Positions 7,845 to 15,870 of a stretch of DNA of 31,486 bases are shown piece by piece. Position numbers and translations under genes: made by a program. Position 1 is the first letter of the stretch. Each line of letters starts with the position of its first letter. Source of the stretch: MWDV01 sp964634255 (GTDB taxonomy: Bacteria; Verrucomicrobiota; Verrucomicrobiia; Limisphaerales; MWDV01); the NCBI GenBank assembly GCA_964634255.1, contig CAZWJC010000048.1, forward strand, positions 1 through 31,486, read 5' to 3'. The notes under the pieces are model-generated. The model saw nothing but the letters and a program-made list of their open reading frames with translations, ran no database searches and was not told where the DNA came from.

Positions 7845-9042
7845 CTGAGAGTCACCCCGATCTGACTGATGTTGTACGCCAGGTTCGCTGAGGCGATTGA
7901 AGCGTTGATCAAGGCAGCAATGCCGGTGTCGCCACCATTGGCGTTCTTGGCGGCCGTAGTGTAGGCAATGAGAAAGTCCAAGGTTGTGGCAGCGTCCGCG
8001 GTCGCGGGCAACTCCATGGCATCACCCGACGCGGTGGGCGCAGGCAAGTCTGAGCCGCGCGCTCGCGGGACTGACGTTTCGCTGCGACACCTCGGGACGG
8101 ATCGCTCGGCGGCGGCATCTCGTTCCCCGGCGAGGCATTGGTCGAGTAGGCGTTGGGGGCAAACACTCGTCAGTGCTTTCGGGAGGCTCAGAATCTGATG
8201 TTGGCCGCATCGGGGGGCAACCCTCACGGCGGCTTGCCAGACGGGCAAGCCGGCGGGCAAGGGATTCGCCGTAGCCGTGAGGTCTTTTATGGCGGCGGCC
8301 GAATCCGCCGCCCCTTGGCTGCGCGCGAAAGCCTCGCCCACGCCGCACGGTGGCGACCACGTCGGATCCAGTTGCGTGACCCGATGCTTGTCGTTACCCG
8401 CGTAGCGGACCTGGAATCAACCACGCTGCGGGAAGAACATCGTCCCGGCAACCGCATCGTTCACGTCGGAAAGCACGACGTCACTACCGGGTTCGTCGTC
8501 GGCTGCGCCAAATATCACTCCGCTGTGTTCGTCCAGAAGGTCGTGGCGAACGACCCCGATCGACACGGAATCACCATTCAAGAGCCTGACGTGGAATTGC
8601 CCCGTGGCTCCGCCAGAAACATCGAAAGCCTGTTCCCGAAGCAACGTTTGAAACGACACAGACTCTTGCTGCAATACCGGCACAGCCAAGGGAGACAGGT
8701 TAAGTGAGGGCGCAAGGTTCGTCTGAATCGGTTGCGTGACAGTGACAGTTTCCTTTGCGCCACCCGGCACCGTTGCAACAACGGACTGAGTCAGACCACT
8801 TTGGGGCGGGGCGGTGAGGGTCTTACGCGGAAGAGATGGGATTCTCCCCAACCACCCCAGAATGGGCGGCAGGCAACAGCGATCCCGATCGGTTCCCGGC
8901 GGTGTTTCACGCCGCACAACTGGACCGTGCGCAGTCCATCGCTCACGGTCCATCACCGGCTTATCGGTGCGTCGGGCTGCAACTTGAGCGAAAACTACGT
9001 TCGCGCCTCGTGCGGCGCGCGTCATTTCGCGGGACGTTTCGC

Positions 9043-9978
9043 CTACTGCAGGTAATCCATCAAAGACATGCGCATGATCCCCGCGCCGCTCTGGAGCGCC
9101 GCGCTATAGGCTGTCTGCGCCTGATTCAACTCCACGATGGTCTGAGCCAGATCGGCATCCACCTCACTGGATATCCTTTGATCCAGCGAGAGGGAGCGGG
9201 TCTCGGCCAACTTGGCCGCCGACTCCAGCCGGGTCTGAATCGCACCGTTGCTCCCGAGATGGTAGATGAAATTGTCTTCGTCGCGCAGCAATGCCGGACG
9301 GTCCGTAGTTTCGATGGCCTCGGTGTCGCCGGCGAGCAGGTGGTTCTGGAACGAAATCAGATGGTTGAAGAAATCCGCGCCCGACCGACTGTCGGCCACC
9401 AAACCACGCGGACCTGTGCCTGTGGTGTTAACCCCCGGCACGTCCACGGCCAGCGCCACGCCAGAATCAATGTCCGCCGCGGCCACACTCGTGTTCCCGG
9501 TGTACGTCACCGCCGTCACGTGACCGTCCGCATCGGCGGTCACCGTGAAAGGTTTCGTGTCCGAGTTTGTGCCGGCAAACAGGTACTGGCCGCCGTACTT
9601 TGAATTCATCAACTCGGCCGCCTGCTGGGTCAGCTGTGAAACCTCCCCCGCATACACTCGCAATTCCTCGCTCGTCCGCATGCCACCTGCCAGTGTGGCC
9701 AGTTCGCCCACCCGGTCTGAAATCTTCTGTAGCGCGCGCAGGGTATCGTAGGCCGCGGTAGCGCGCTCCTTCAGGCTGGTAATGTTGTCGGCGTATTGCT
9801 CGGTGGTGCGGTTTTCGGCCCGCAACGCCATCGCCCGCTGGATCGCGGCGGGATCATCCTCGGGCGACATCACGCGCTGGCCGGTCGCCGCCTGGTTCTG
9901 GAGGCGATATTGCCGCGCCGTCAGTGTGCCCAACTGCCGGACCAGATTGTCGGTGTAATTGTTGCCGGTGACGCGCAT
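9043..9978 (-). CDS. flgL: Flagellar hook-associated protein 3 (FlgL)
   Basis: FlgL forms the second ring of the hook-filament junction and is a flagellin homologue. The 311-residue protein begins MRVTGNNYTDNLVRQLGTLTARQYRLQNQAATGQRVMSPEDDPAAIQRAM, the typical N-terminal coiled-coil with the S/PEDDPAA signature (about 38-45). It ends in a matching helix (DLAQTIVELNQAQTAYSAALQSGAGIMRMSLMDYLQ). A conserved GGQYLFAGTNSDTKPF segment lies near residues 129-144. It follows flgK by 124 nt containing only a degenerate repeat, and is the last gene of the flg operon. Decayed genes lie downstream. The ATG at 9978 fits the family start; no strong ribosome site is seen. Confidence 0.95.
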   Translation of the reverse strand: MRVTGNNYTDNLVRQLGTLTARQYRLQNQAATGQRVMSPEDDPAAIQRAMALRAENRTTEQYADNITSLKERATAAYDTLRALQKISDRVGELATLAGGMRTSEELRVYAGEVSQLTQQAAELMNSKYGGQYLFAGTNSDTKPFTVTADADGHVTAVTYTGNTSVAAADIDSGVALAVDVPGVNTTGTGPRGLVADSRSGADFFNHLISFQNHLLAGDTEAIETTDRPALLRDEDNFIYHLGSNGAIQTRLESAAKLAETRSLSLDQRISSEVDADLAQTIVELNQAQTAYSAALQSGAGIMRMSLMDYLQ

Positions 9979-9983
9979 AGGCT

Positions 9984-10014
9984 AAATCCGAAATCTGAGA
10001 CTCGAAATCCGAAG
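9984..10014. repeat. Short degenerate AAATCCG-unit repeat in the flgK-flgL gap
   Basis: Two exact AAATCCG units (9984-9990 and 10005-10011) with an AAATCTG variant between them fill much of this gap. A similar GAAACTCG/ATCCGAAGG stretch occurs on the minus strand after flgG (15840-15871), and a related TTGAAATCTGAC lies before thiC (31000-31012). These look like a low-complexity dispersed repeat of the genome. Confidence 0.45.
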
Positions 10015-10102
10015 GCTCGCACCGGCCAGAACCGCGCGCGTGCCGCTTTGCACTTTGTATCGCTTACTGTTCGCCTGGCAGTTCACGCGTCGTGTCTTCC
10101 TT

Positions 10103-11527
10103 CTAGCGGCCGAGGTTGACCACGACGTCGAGCATCTGGTCCACCGCGCTGACGATACGGGCCGAGGCCTGATAAGCCTTCTGGAAGCGGATCAGGTCGG
10201 CCATTTCTTCATCCAGCGACACGCCGCTGACCGAGTCGCGCTGTTTTAAAAGCAGGGCCTTCACCGCTTCGTGATCCGCCAACTGATTGTTGGCATCGGC
10301 CAGTCCGTTACCAAGGCTGGCGACTGTCCGTCCATAGGCACTGCCAAAAGGCTGGTTGCCGAGCCCCGCGAGGGACGTATCGGCCAGGCGGGCTAACGCC
10401 AGTGCCACCGTGTTGTCGCCAACGGCGCCGGGAGTGCCGGCGGCCTGAATCAGCGAAGGATCGTCCTTCAGCGTCCTGCTCACGCTGATAGACGCCGCGT
10501 CCGTGCCGGTGAAGAAGTCCGCGCCGGTGCTGCCCGTCAGGCTGTAACCGGTGCGATGAACCGCATTGACCTCCGTAATGAGGGCGGAAGCCAGCGTGTC
10601 CAAATCGTCCTGCAGGGTCTTCAGCACGCCGTCGCGTGCGTCAATCCGGCCCTGCATCGTGCCGCCCGTGAGATCGAGCGAAGCGCCGGCGGTCGCCGTG
10701 CGCACCAGCAACTGCCCGTTGCCGGCATCAAAAGTCTGCAATGTGTCCAACACGTCGCGTCCCGCCACCACGACCACCCCGCCGATGCTCACGCTGAGGT
10801 CCGTGCCCGACCCGTCTATGTTGGCGGTCTCGATGTTGACGAGCTTGGCCAGCTCCTCCAGCCGTTGCTCGCGCAAATCCCGTAGATCATTAGCCGGCCC
10901 GCCGCCGAACTCGGCGTCCGAGATCCGGTCGTTGAGCTGTGCGATCGTGCTCAAAAGCTGGTTCGCCGCCGTCACATCTGCGCTCAAGGCCGTGTCCAGC
11001 GACGCACTCAAGTCATCCAGCCGCTCGGCGGTTTGATTGAACCGCGACGCCAGACTCTCCGCCTGGCTGATCAGCAATTGCCGGCTCGTCAACGACGTGG
11101 GCGTGGTTGCGACACTTTGGAACGCGTTGAACAAACTCGTCAGATCATCCGCCAGCCCCGTCGTCGCCGTGGCATCCGAAGTCGCCGACGTGCTATCCGC
11201 CGTGCGATCGTACACCTCGCCCAGACTACTTTGCGCCGACTGCAACGCATTCTGCTTCGCCTCCCAGAAGCCGCCCACGCTCAGTTCGCCGCGGACCTGC
11301 CCGTCCAAGAGCGTATCCCGGATCTGCTGGATGCCCGCAATCTCGACGCCCGTACCCTGCGAACCGATGGACGTGGAGAGCGCGGCGCTGGTCTGGAGAT
11401 CGACACGCTGCCGGGCGTAAGCGCGGTTGTTGACGTTGGCCAGGTTCTGCCCTGCCACTTCAACCGCGGTCTGCTGCGCCTGCAAGGCGCGCGTGCCCAT
11501 ATTCAATGTGCCGAATAAGCCGAGCAT
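10103..11527 (-). CDS. flgK: Flagellar hook-associated protein 1 (FlgK)
   Basis: FlgK is the first hook-filament junction protein. The start is set at the ATG at 11527, giving MLGLFGTLNMGTRALQAQQTAVEVAGQNLANVNNRAYARQRVDLQTS, the standard N-terminal rod/hook-type helix with the NLANVNN motif. An upstream in-frame ATG would overlap flgN and adds 16 unrelated residues. From this start the protein is 474 residues, a normal length. It ends SLDEEMADLIRFQKAYQASARIVSAVDQMLDVVVNLGR, the conserved C-terminal helix. The gene begins 4 nt after the flgN stop, and FlgN is the export chaperone for FlgK and FlgL, so they are surely co-transcribed. Confidence 0.95.
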   Translation of the reverse strand: MLGLFGTLNMGTRALQAQQTAVEVAGQNLANVNNRAYARQRVDLQTSAALSTSIGSQGTGVEIAGIQQIRDTLLDGQVRGELSVGGFWEAKQNALQSAQSSLGEVYDRTADSTSATSDATATTGLADDLTSLFNAFQSVATTPTSLTSRQLLISQAESLASRFNQTAERLDDLSASLDTALSADVTAANQLLSTIAQLNDRISDAEFGGGPANDLRDLREQRLEELAKLVNIETANIDGSGTDLSVSIGGVVVVAGRDVLDTLQTFDAGNGQLLVRTATAGASLDLTGGTMQGRIDARDGVLKTLQDDLDTLASALITEVNAVHRTGYSLTGSTGADFFTGTDAASISVSRTLKDDPSLIQAAGTPGAVGDNTVALALARLADTSLAGLGNQPFGSAYGRTVASLGNGLADANNQLADHEAVKALLLKQRDSVSGVSLDEEMADLIRFQKAYQASARIVSAVDQMLDVVVNLGR

Positions 11528-11531
11528 GATC

Positions 11532-12029
11532 TTATCCGATGGCGTTGTAGAGGGCGCTGGGCGGCAGGCCGACACCGAGCACGCGTCCGGCCTCCGTGTA
11601 AGTCCCCGCCGGAGAGCTGGGGATCAGCGACGTGATAAACCGCTGCATCAAATCCACCACCCGGCTGAGCAGCAGGTGATTCTGGCGGGCGCGCTGTTGC
11701 ACCCGCGCCAGCAACTCATTGTTCTCCTGCACGAGCGCGTTGAGGAGCGGGCGGTAATCCGCCGGCAACTGGGGCACGATGACCGCAAAAGGCGCGTTCT
11801 CCGGGAGATTGAGCTGGCGTGCTACGTGCCGTTGGCGCTGCTCCCGCTCATTGCGGGCCGCGGCGATGGCCTCAGCCTGGGCATTGATGCCGGAGGTGCT
11901 GACTACAAGGTCCTGGGCTTGGCGGCGCATGACCAGTTCCTGCTGCTGTTCCAGGAGGGCGAGCATTTCGCCGTACTCCTTCAACTCTTCGCGCAGGGCT
12001 TCAACGAGATTCTGGACAAGGTGATTCAT
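11532..12029 (-). CDS. flgN: FlgN-type flagellar export chaperone
   Basis: The 165-residue protein is almost wholly helical and Glu/Gln/Leu-rich (LVQNLVEALREELKEYGEMLALLEQQQELVMRRQAQDLV), the antiparallel coiled-coil expected of FlgN. FlgN keeps FlgK and FlgL soluble and delivers them to the export gate. FlgN sequences are poorly conserved, so the call also rests on position: it overlaps the flgJ-like gene by 4 nt upstream and lies 4 nt before flgK. No signal peptide or membrane segment is seen. Confidence 0.85.
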   Translation of the reverse strand: MNHLVQNLVEALREELKEYGEMLALLEQQQELVMRRQAQDLVVSTSGINAQAEAIAAARNEREQRQRHVARQLNLPENAPFAVIVPQLPADYRPLLNALVQENNELLARVQQRARQNHLLLSRVVDLMQRFITSLIPSSPAGTYTEAGRVLGVGLPPSALYNAIG

Positions 12030-12502
12030 GGGCGATGGGCGGAAACGACTTCAACTCCGCAGTCACGAGAGAAACATTTCGGGGCCGATGCGGCGACCGG
12101 GGCATCGGTAGAAAGGGATCGGGCAGCCGCGCCGCCGACCGACGGGGCGGGCGACGCCGCCGGAACGGCATTCGGTCCGGTCGGAGCTGTCCTGCGGAGC
12201 TGGCTGCCGAGCTGGTGCTCGAGCGATTGAGCCAGACCGAGATTGCCGGACTTGGAAATACTCTCCGCGAGCTGGTTCGTGACCATGTCACGGTAAATGC
12301 CCGCGGAGGTGGAATTATCGGAAAACTTGGATTGAATGACCGTCTTCTGGGTCTCCTGCAGAATCTGGCGCAGGAGCAAAGCCTCAAAGAGCCGCGCCCC
12401 CTCGGCGATCTTCTGCGCCTGCGTGAGACTCGCGTTCCCGGCCAATTGCTCGGGGGCGATGTCCGCGGCGGGACGCGTCGGGGTGAGGGTGGCGATTTGC
12501 AT
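12026..12502 (-). CDS. flgJ: Rod-binding protein, FlgJ N-terminal domain only
   Basis: The 158-residue protein matches the FlgJ rod-capping domain (Rod-binding family): AQKIAEGARLFEALLLRQILQETQKTV, then TSAGIYRDMVTNQLAESISKSGNLGLAQSLEHQL (about 28-100). The muramidase domain fused to FlgJ in enterobacteria is absent; the remaining 55 residues are Ala/Pro-rich and apparently disordered. Single-domain FlgJ is common outside gammaproteobacteria, where another enzyme cuts peptidoglycan. It starts 2 nt after the flgI stop and overlaps flgN by 4 nt, so it sits firmly inside the operon. Confidence 0.9.
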   Translation of the reverse strand: MQIATLTPTRPAADIAPEQLAGNASLTQAQKIAEGARLFEALLLRQILQETQKTVIQSKFSDNSTSAGIYRDMVTNQLAESISKSGNLGLAQSLEHQLGSQLRRTAPTGPNAVPAASPAPSVGGAAARSLSTDAPVAASAPKCFSRDCGVEVVSAHRP

Positions 12503-12504
12503 GC

Positions 12505-13773
12505 TCAGCGGATGACGAGTTCGGCCTGCAAGGCGCCGGCCTGTTTCATGGCTTGGAAAATGGCCATCATGTCGCGCGGGGTCACCCCGAGCGTGTTCAA
12601 AGCCGAAGCGACTTTCTCGACGGTGGGCATTTCGGGCAAGGCCATCATGCCGGACTTGCTCTCCGTCACATCGGTCTGCGTGCTGGGCGTCACCGTGGTT
12701 TCGCCGGTGTTGCTGAACGGCGCGGGCTGCGAGACGTTGAGCGTCGAGGCCACGTTGATCGTGATGTTGCCGTGCGAGACGGCGCAGTTGGAAATCCGAA
12801 TGCGCGAGGTCGCCACAATGGTGCCGGTGCGCTCATTGATGATGACGCGGGCGGGCGTGTCCGGGGTGACCTCGATGCCTTCGAGCCGCGCAATGAAATC
12901 CACGGCTGAGGCTTCCGCCCCGTCCGGGAGGCGGACCTGGACGGTGGTGGAGTCCACGGCGTGGGCGGCGTTGGTGAAGAGCGTGTTGATAGCTGCCGCG
13001 AGTCGTGCGGCGGAGGTGAAGCTGGGTTCGCGCAGTAACAGCTCAATGGCGCTGTCCCGCACGATCTCGGTCGCGATTTCGCGTTCGACAAGCGCGCCGC
13101 CCACGATTTGCCCCACGGTCGGATGGTTCTTGGTGACGGTCGCGCCGCCACCGCCGCCTTGTCCTGCGGAGAATCCGCCCACGGAGATCGGCCCCTGCGC
13201 CACCGCATAGACCTTGTTGTCCGCCCCGAGCAACGGCGTCTGCATCAGCACGCCGCCTTGCAGGGACTTGGCGTCCCCCATCGAAGCGAGATGCACGTCC
13301 AGCCGGGCGCCGGGCTTGATGAAAGCGGGGATGTCTGCGGTGACCATGACGACCGCCACGTTCTTGGCGGAAAGCGTCGCGGACGGGACATTGATGCCGT
13401 AGCGCTGAAGCATGTTGGCGATGGTCTGCTTGGTATAGACGGGGTCTTTGTCGCCGTCACCCGCAAGTCCGGCAACGAGCCCGTAACCGACGAGCTGGTT
13501 GTCGCGCGCACCGGAAACCATCACGAGATCGCGGATACGCACCCCGGCGTTGGCAGCCGGTGCGAAGGCCGAGAGCAGAAGCAGGATCAACGCGAGGCCG
13601 GACGCTGGGTGCAACTCGATCCGGCGCGAGTTCTGGGTTAAGAAACCCACACCCGTCAAGCGGGCCAGCGAAGGCCAGCGAGAGGTGGAGCGACGCTCGC
13701 ACGAGGCCGGCAGCTTTTGGCTGGCGCAGCCGTGGCGGGTGTTGGGAGTCAATTTGCGCGGGACGAGTGGCAT
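12505..13773 (-). CDS. flgI: Flagellar P-ring protein FlgI
   Basis: FlgI forms the periplasmic P-ring around the rod. The conserved domain starts VRIRDLVMVSGARDNQLVGYGLVAGLAGDGD and runs to VEKVASALNTLGVTPRDMMAIFQAMKQAGALQAELVIR, including RIRISNCAVSHGNITI. A Sec signal (ASGLALILLLLSAFAPAANA) precedes it at about residues 57-76. About 55 extra basic, Ser-rich residues precede the signal when the ATG at 13773 (3 nt after the flgH stop) is used. A GTG at 13650 would give a normal-length signal peptide, so the functional start may be internal. The extended stretch has local hairpins and resembles non-coding repeat sequence. Confidence 0.94.
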   Translation of the reverse strand: MPLVPRKLTPNTRHGCASQKLPASCERRSTSRWPSLARLTGVGFLTQNSRRIELHPASGLALILLLLSAFAPAANAGVRIRDLVMVSGARDNQLVGYGLVAGLAGDGDKDPVYTKQTIANMLQRYGINVPSATLSAKNVAVVMVTADIPAFIKPGARLDVHLASMGDAKSLQGGVLMQTPLLGADNKVYAVAQGPISVGGFSAGQGGGGGATVTKNHPTVGQIVGGALVEREIATEIVRDSAIELLLREPSFTSAARLAAAINTLFTNAAHAVDSTTVQVRLPDGAEASAVDFIARLEGIEVTPDTPARVIINERTGTIVATSRIRISNCAVSHGNITINVASTLNVSQPAPFSNTGETTVTPSTQTDVTESKSGMMALPEMPTVEKVASALNTLGVTPRDMMAIFQAMKQAGALQAELVIR

Positions 13774-13776
13774 AGT

Positions 13777-14613
13777 TCAGAAGGGAGCGACTTTATCCCA
13801 GATCTTGTGGAACCAACCTTTGCGCTGACTGTCGCTGATCGTGCCCTTGGAGATGATCTGGATCGTGGCGTCCGCGATGTTGTAGCTATAGATCGTATTG
13901 TTCGCGAGCACGTCCTCCGGCCGGACAATGCCGTGCAGAACCATGGTTTGCTTCTCCCCGCCAACGGACGTTTCACGGCGTCCCTCAATCACCAGATTCC
14001 GATTCGGTAAAACGTCCATCACTTGAACCGCAGCGCGGGCGCTGAGTTTCTCCGAGTTGTTGATCGTGCCGCCGCCGGTAAAATCACTCTTGGAGTTGAA
14101 CTTCAAGGCCGGCATCTGACCGCCTTTGGTGAGGAGCCCGCTGGCCATGGGACTGTAGAAGAACGTCTCCAGGTTGGCATCCATGCCGGATTCCTTGGCC
14201 GTGGCGGTTTTGTTGTCCTTTGAGGACGATGTGCTTTCCTGGACGAGGATCGTGAGGATGTCGCCGATGCCGGTGGCGCGCTTGTCAGCGAACATCGGCT
14301 TGGAGACGTCATCCTTCCATAGCGACTGCGCCGAGGCAGCCTCCGGCAAAAGCGTCAAGGCGAGTAAGGACGCGCACAGCAGGCCCATTTTGGAGGCCGG
14401 GCTGGCCGGCTGGGAAGCTTCGCAACCCAAAGAGCGGATCTGCAGAGCGATGCTTCGGGTTCCGTGGCTGGAAATCGGGGCCTGCCGGGGCATCAGCCCG
14501 AACGCGACCGGGCGGCCCCAGCGGATCTTCACAGCGAGCGGCGCGTGGGCCGCAAGCCCGGGGCTGGCGTCGGTATTGAGCCGTTCAGAGCGAAACGAGA
14601 ATGGTTTGTTCAT
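13777..14613 (-). CDS. flgH: Flagellar L-ring protein FlgH (start uncertain)
   Basis: FlgH forms the outer-membrane L-ring. The core is clear: QSLWKDDVSKPMFADKRATGIGDILTILVQEST, KFNSKSDFTGGGTINNSEKLSARAAVQVMDVLPNRNLVIEGRRE and GIVRPEDVLANNTIYSYNIADATIQI. The ATG at 14613 overlaps flgA by 29 nt and places 75 residues of low-complexity sequence before the signal MGLLCASLLALTLLPEAASA. The ATG at 14388 would start exactly at that signal and give 203 residues, closer to the family length; I consider it equally or more likely. No lipobox Cys is seen at the cleavage site, whereas classical FlgH is a lipoprotein. Confidence 0.92.
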   Translation of the reverse strand: MNKPFSFRSERLNTDASPGLAAHAPLAVKIRWGRPVAFGLMPRQAPISSHGTRSIALQIRSLGCEASQPASPASKMGLLCASLLALTLLPEAASAQSLWKDDVSKPMFADKRATGIGDILTILVQESTSSSKDNKTATAKESGMDANLETFFYSPMASGLLTKGGQMPALKFNSKSDFTGGGTINNSEKLSARAAVQVMDVLPNRNLVIEGRRETSVGGEKQTMVLHGIVRPEDVLANNTIYSYNIADATIQIISKGTISDSQRKGWFHKIWDKVAPF

Positions 14614-15658
14614 CGAGCACCTTTCCGGTGAGATCGCGCCGCGAGAAGAGGTTGCGGGCACGGATGGTTTGACCGGGAGCGCCATCTTCGAGCGCTTCGA
14701 CCTTGAGAGAGACTTGCAGCGCGCCGTCCTGGACGCGGGCCTCGGCGAACTGCCCCCGGCGGATGACGGGGCGCAGCTTGACGGACCGGGCGAGCAACGG
14801 CGTGCCGGATTGAAGCGGCTCGGCCAGCTCCAGCGTGGCATCGCCGGCCGTAAAATCGGCGAGCGTGTCGCGCACGGTCAACACATCACGGCGTTCCCGG
14901 GCGATGTCCGCATCCACCACGAGCTGTCCTTTCTTTACGGCTGACTTGGCAACCCACACCTCGCGCCAAACCTTGGCCTGCAAGCAAGCCTGCCACGTCC
15001 CGAGGCTTTCCCGGGTGGTCGTCGGACCCTGCCCGGAGTGGGCTTCGACAAAGAGTTCGAAACGGAGAATGAAGGACGGCGTCACACCCGTGTTCGGGAG
15101 TTCCGTGACCTTCACTGAAAGCACTTCATCCGGCAAGTTGCGGGTGACCCACGGGCGCGTGAGCCGGAGTTCCAGCTCGCCCTTTTCCTTGACGTATTCC
15201 TGTTGGAGCGCGGCGGTGAGCAGCGGCAGGAGATCGGCTTCGCTGAAGGCGCGTTCGCGCCGGGTGATACGCACGACCTCGGCGCCGGCCCAGTTCGAGC
15301 AAACGAGGTCGGGTGCAGCTGCCCGCAGGAGCTCGGCGAGCTGCGCCCGGTTCAAAACGGCGAACTTGCCGAACGCCGGCGCGCTCCCCAAACGCACCTC
15401 CGGCATCGCGGCGTCGGACACAACCAGATGGCGAAGGTAGATCCCTTCGCTGTCCACGCTCGCGGTGGCGTTGAGTCGAAAAAGTGAGGGTTCGTCGCCG
15501 GCAAGCAGGCGTGGCACGAACCCTCCGCCCAGGCAGGCGAAAAGCAGGAACAAATAAACAACCCGACACCGGAAGTCCGATACTCCACACCCACGACGGC
15601 CGCGTGTCAGACCGCGGTGGGTGTAGGAGTTCGGGGTTGGGTGGGCAGTGCGGGTCAT
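14585..15658 (-). CDS. flgA: Flagella basal body P-ring formation protein FlgA
   Basis: FlgA is the periplasmic chaperone for P-ring assembly. The C-terminal SAF-type domain is well conserved: WVAKSAVKKGQLVVDADIARERRDVL (about 225-250), LAEPLQSGTPLLARSVKLRPVIRRGQ and QTIRARNLFSRRDLTGKVLDEQTILVSL at the end. A hydrophobic stretch (VVYLFLLFACLGGGF, about 33-48) is a possible Sec signal. It is coded by a segment that is repeated, without function, in the gap upstream (15717-15779), and the first 25 residues cover an imperfect palindrome (15583-15629). The real start is therefore uncertain. The gene overlaps flgH under one start choice and lies 212 nt after flgG. Confidence 0.88.
   Translation of the reverse strand: MTRTAHPTPNSYTHRGLTRGRRGCGVSDFRCRVVYLFLLFACLGGGFVPRLLAGDEPSLFRLNATASVDSEGIYLRHLVVSDAAMPEVRLGSAPAFGKFAVLNRAQLAELLRAAAPDLVCSNWAGAEVVRITRRERAFSEADLLPLLTAALQQEYVKEKGELELRLTRPWVTRNLPDEVLSVKVTELPNTGVTPSFILRFELFVEAHSGQGPTTTRESLGTWQACLQAKVWREVWVAKSAVKKGQLVVDADIARERRDVLTVRDTLADFTAGDATLELAEPLQSGTPLLARSVKLRPVIRRGQFAEARVQDGALQVSLKVEALEDGAPGQTIRARNLFSRRDLTGKVLDEQTILVSL
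15487..15544. repeat. Dispersed repeat, copy 1, inside the flgA signal-peptide region
   Basis: This stretch aligns with 15717-15779 in the same orientation at roughly 85% identity by eye, sharing CGCCGGCAAGCAGGCG, a GCGAACC/ACGAACC run and CGCCCA-CAGGCG. It codes for the GGGFVPRLLAGDEPSLF part of FlgA. The second copy is intergenic but translates to a similar GGGFAPKRLLAGGEPL string. Confidence 0.7.
15583..15629. repeat. Imperfect palindrome at the flgA 5' end
   Basis: CTCCACACCCAC (15583-15594) is mirrored by GTGGGTGTAGGAG (15617-15629), with a partly paired CG-rich centre. It lies within the first 25 codons of the longest flgA frame, which suggests a repeat inserted at or before the true start. 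Confidence 0.55.
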
Positions 15659-15716
15659 GAGAGGGTGTAGGGCTCAGTTGTTTCCCGGGGTCGCGGCGAC
15701 CGCGGGGGGAAAAGAC

Positions 15717-15779
15717 AAGGGCTCGCCGCCGGCAAGCAGGCGTTTGGGTGCGAACCCCCCGCCCACACAGGCGGTAAAG
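15717..15779. repeat. Dispersed repeat, copy 2, in the flgG-flgA gap
   Basis: Second copy of the repeat at 15487-15544, here non-coding. The rest of this 212-nt gap holds the GAAACTCG/ATCCGAAGG degenerate repeat (15840-15871). No promoter was recognised. Confidence 0.7.
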
Positions 15780-15870
15780 TGGTGGAAGTGCGACGCGTGC
15801 AGCGCAAAGGGCGAACGCAGCGGATGGGGCATTCGGGCTTCGGCCTTCGGATTGCGGGTTTCGAGTTTCA

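Larger units (their letters stand above)
7410..9025 (-). pseudogene. Decayed reprolysin-like (M12B-type) metallopeptidase gene
   Basis: Pieces of one protein can be followed from about 8800 to 7410. The N-terminal beta-rich part ends SDVVLSDVNDAVAGTMFFPQ, and a TGA (8417-8419) then interrupts the frame. Homology continues in the same frame with FQVRYAGNDKHRVTQLDP. The peptidase domain starts TTLDFLIAYTTAAKNANGG and IAALINASIASANLAYNISQ, is split by a 174-bp insertion (7671-7844), and resumes in another frame with RVEVAYTESGYLATNLSRRRN and VLRKKNKADLACLIVHTG. It stops at YSAVFEAGS, before the HExxH zinc site expected next in this family. At least three lesions make it non-functional. The original start is unclear; 9025 is the longest frame end. 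The original protein was probably secreted. Confidence 0.75.
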
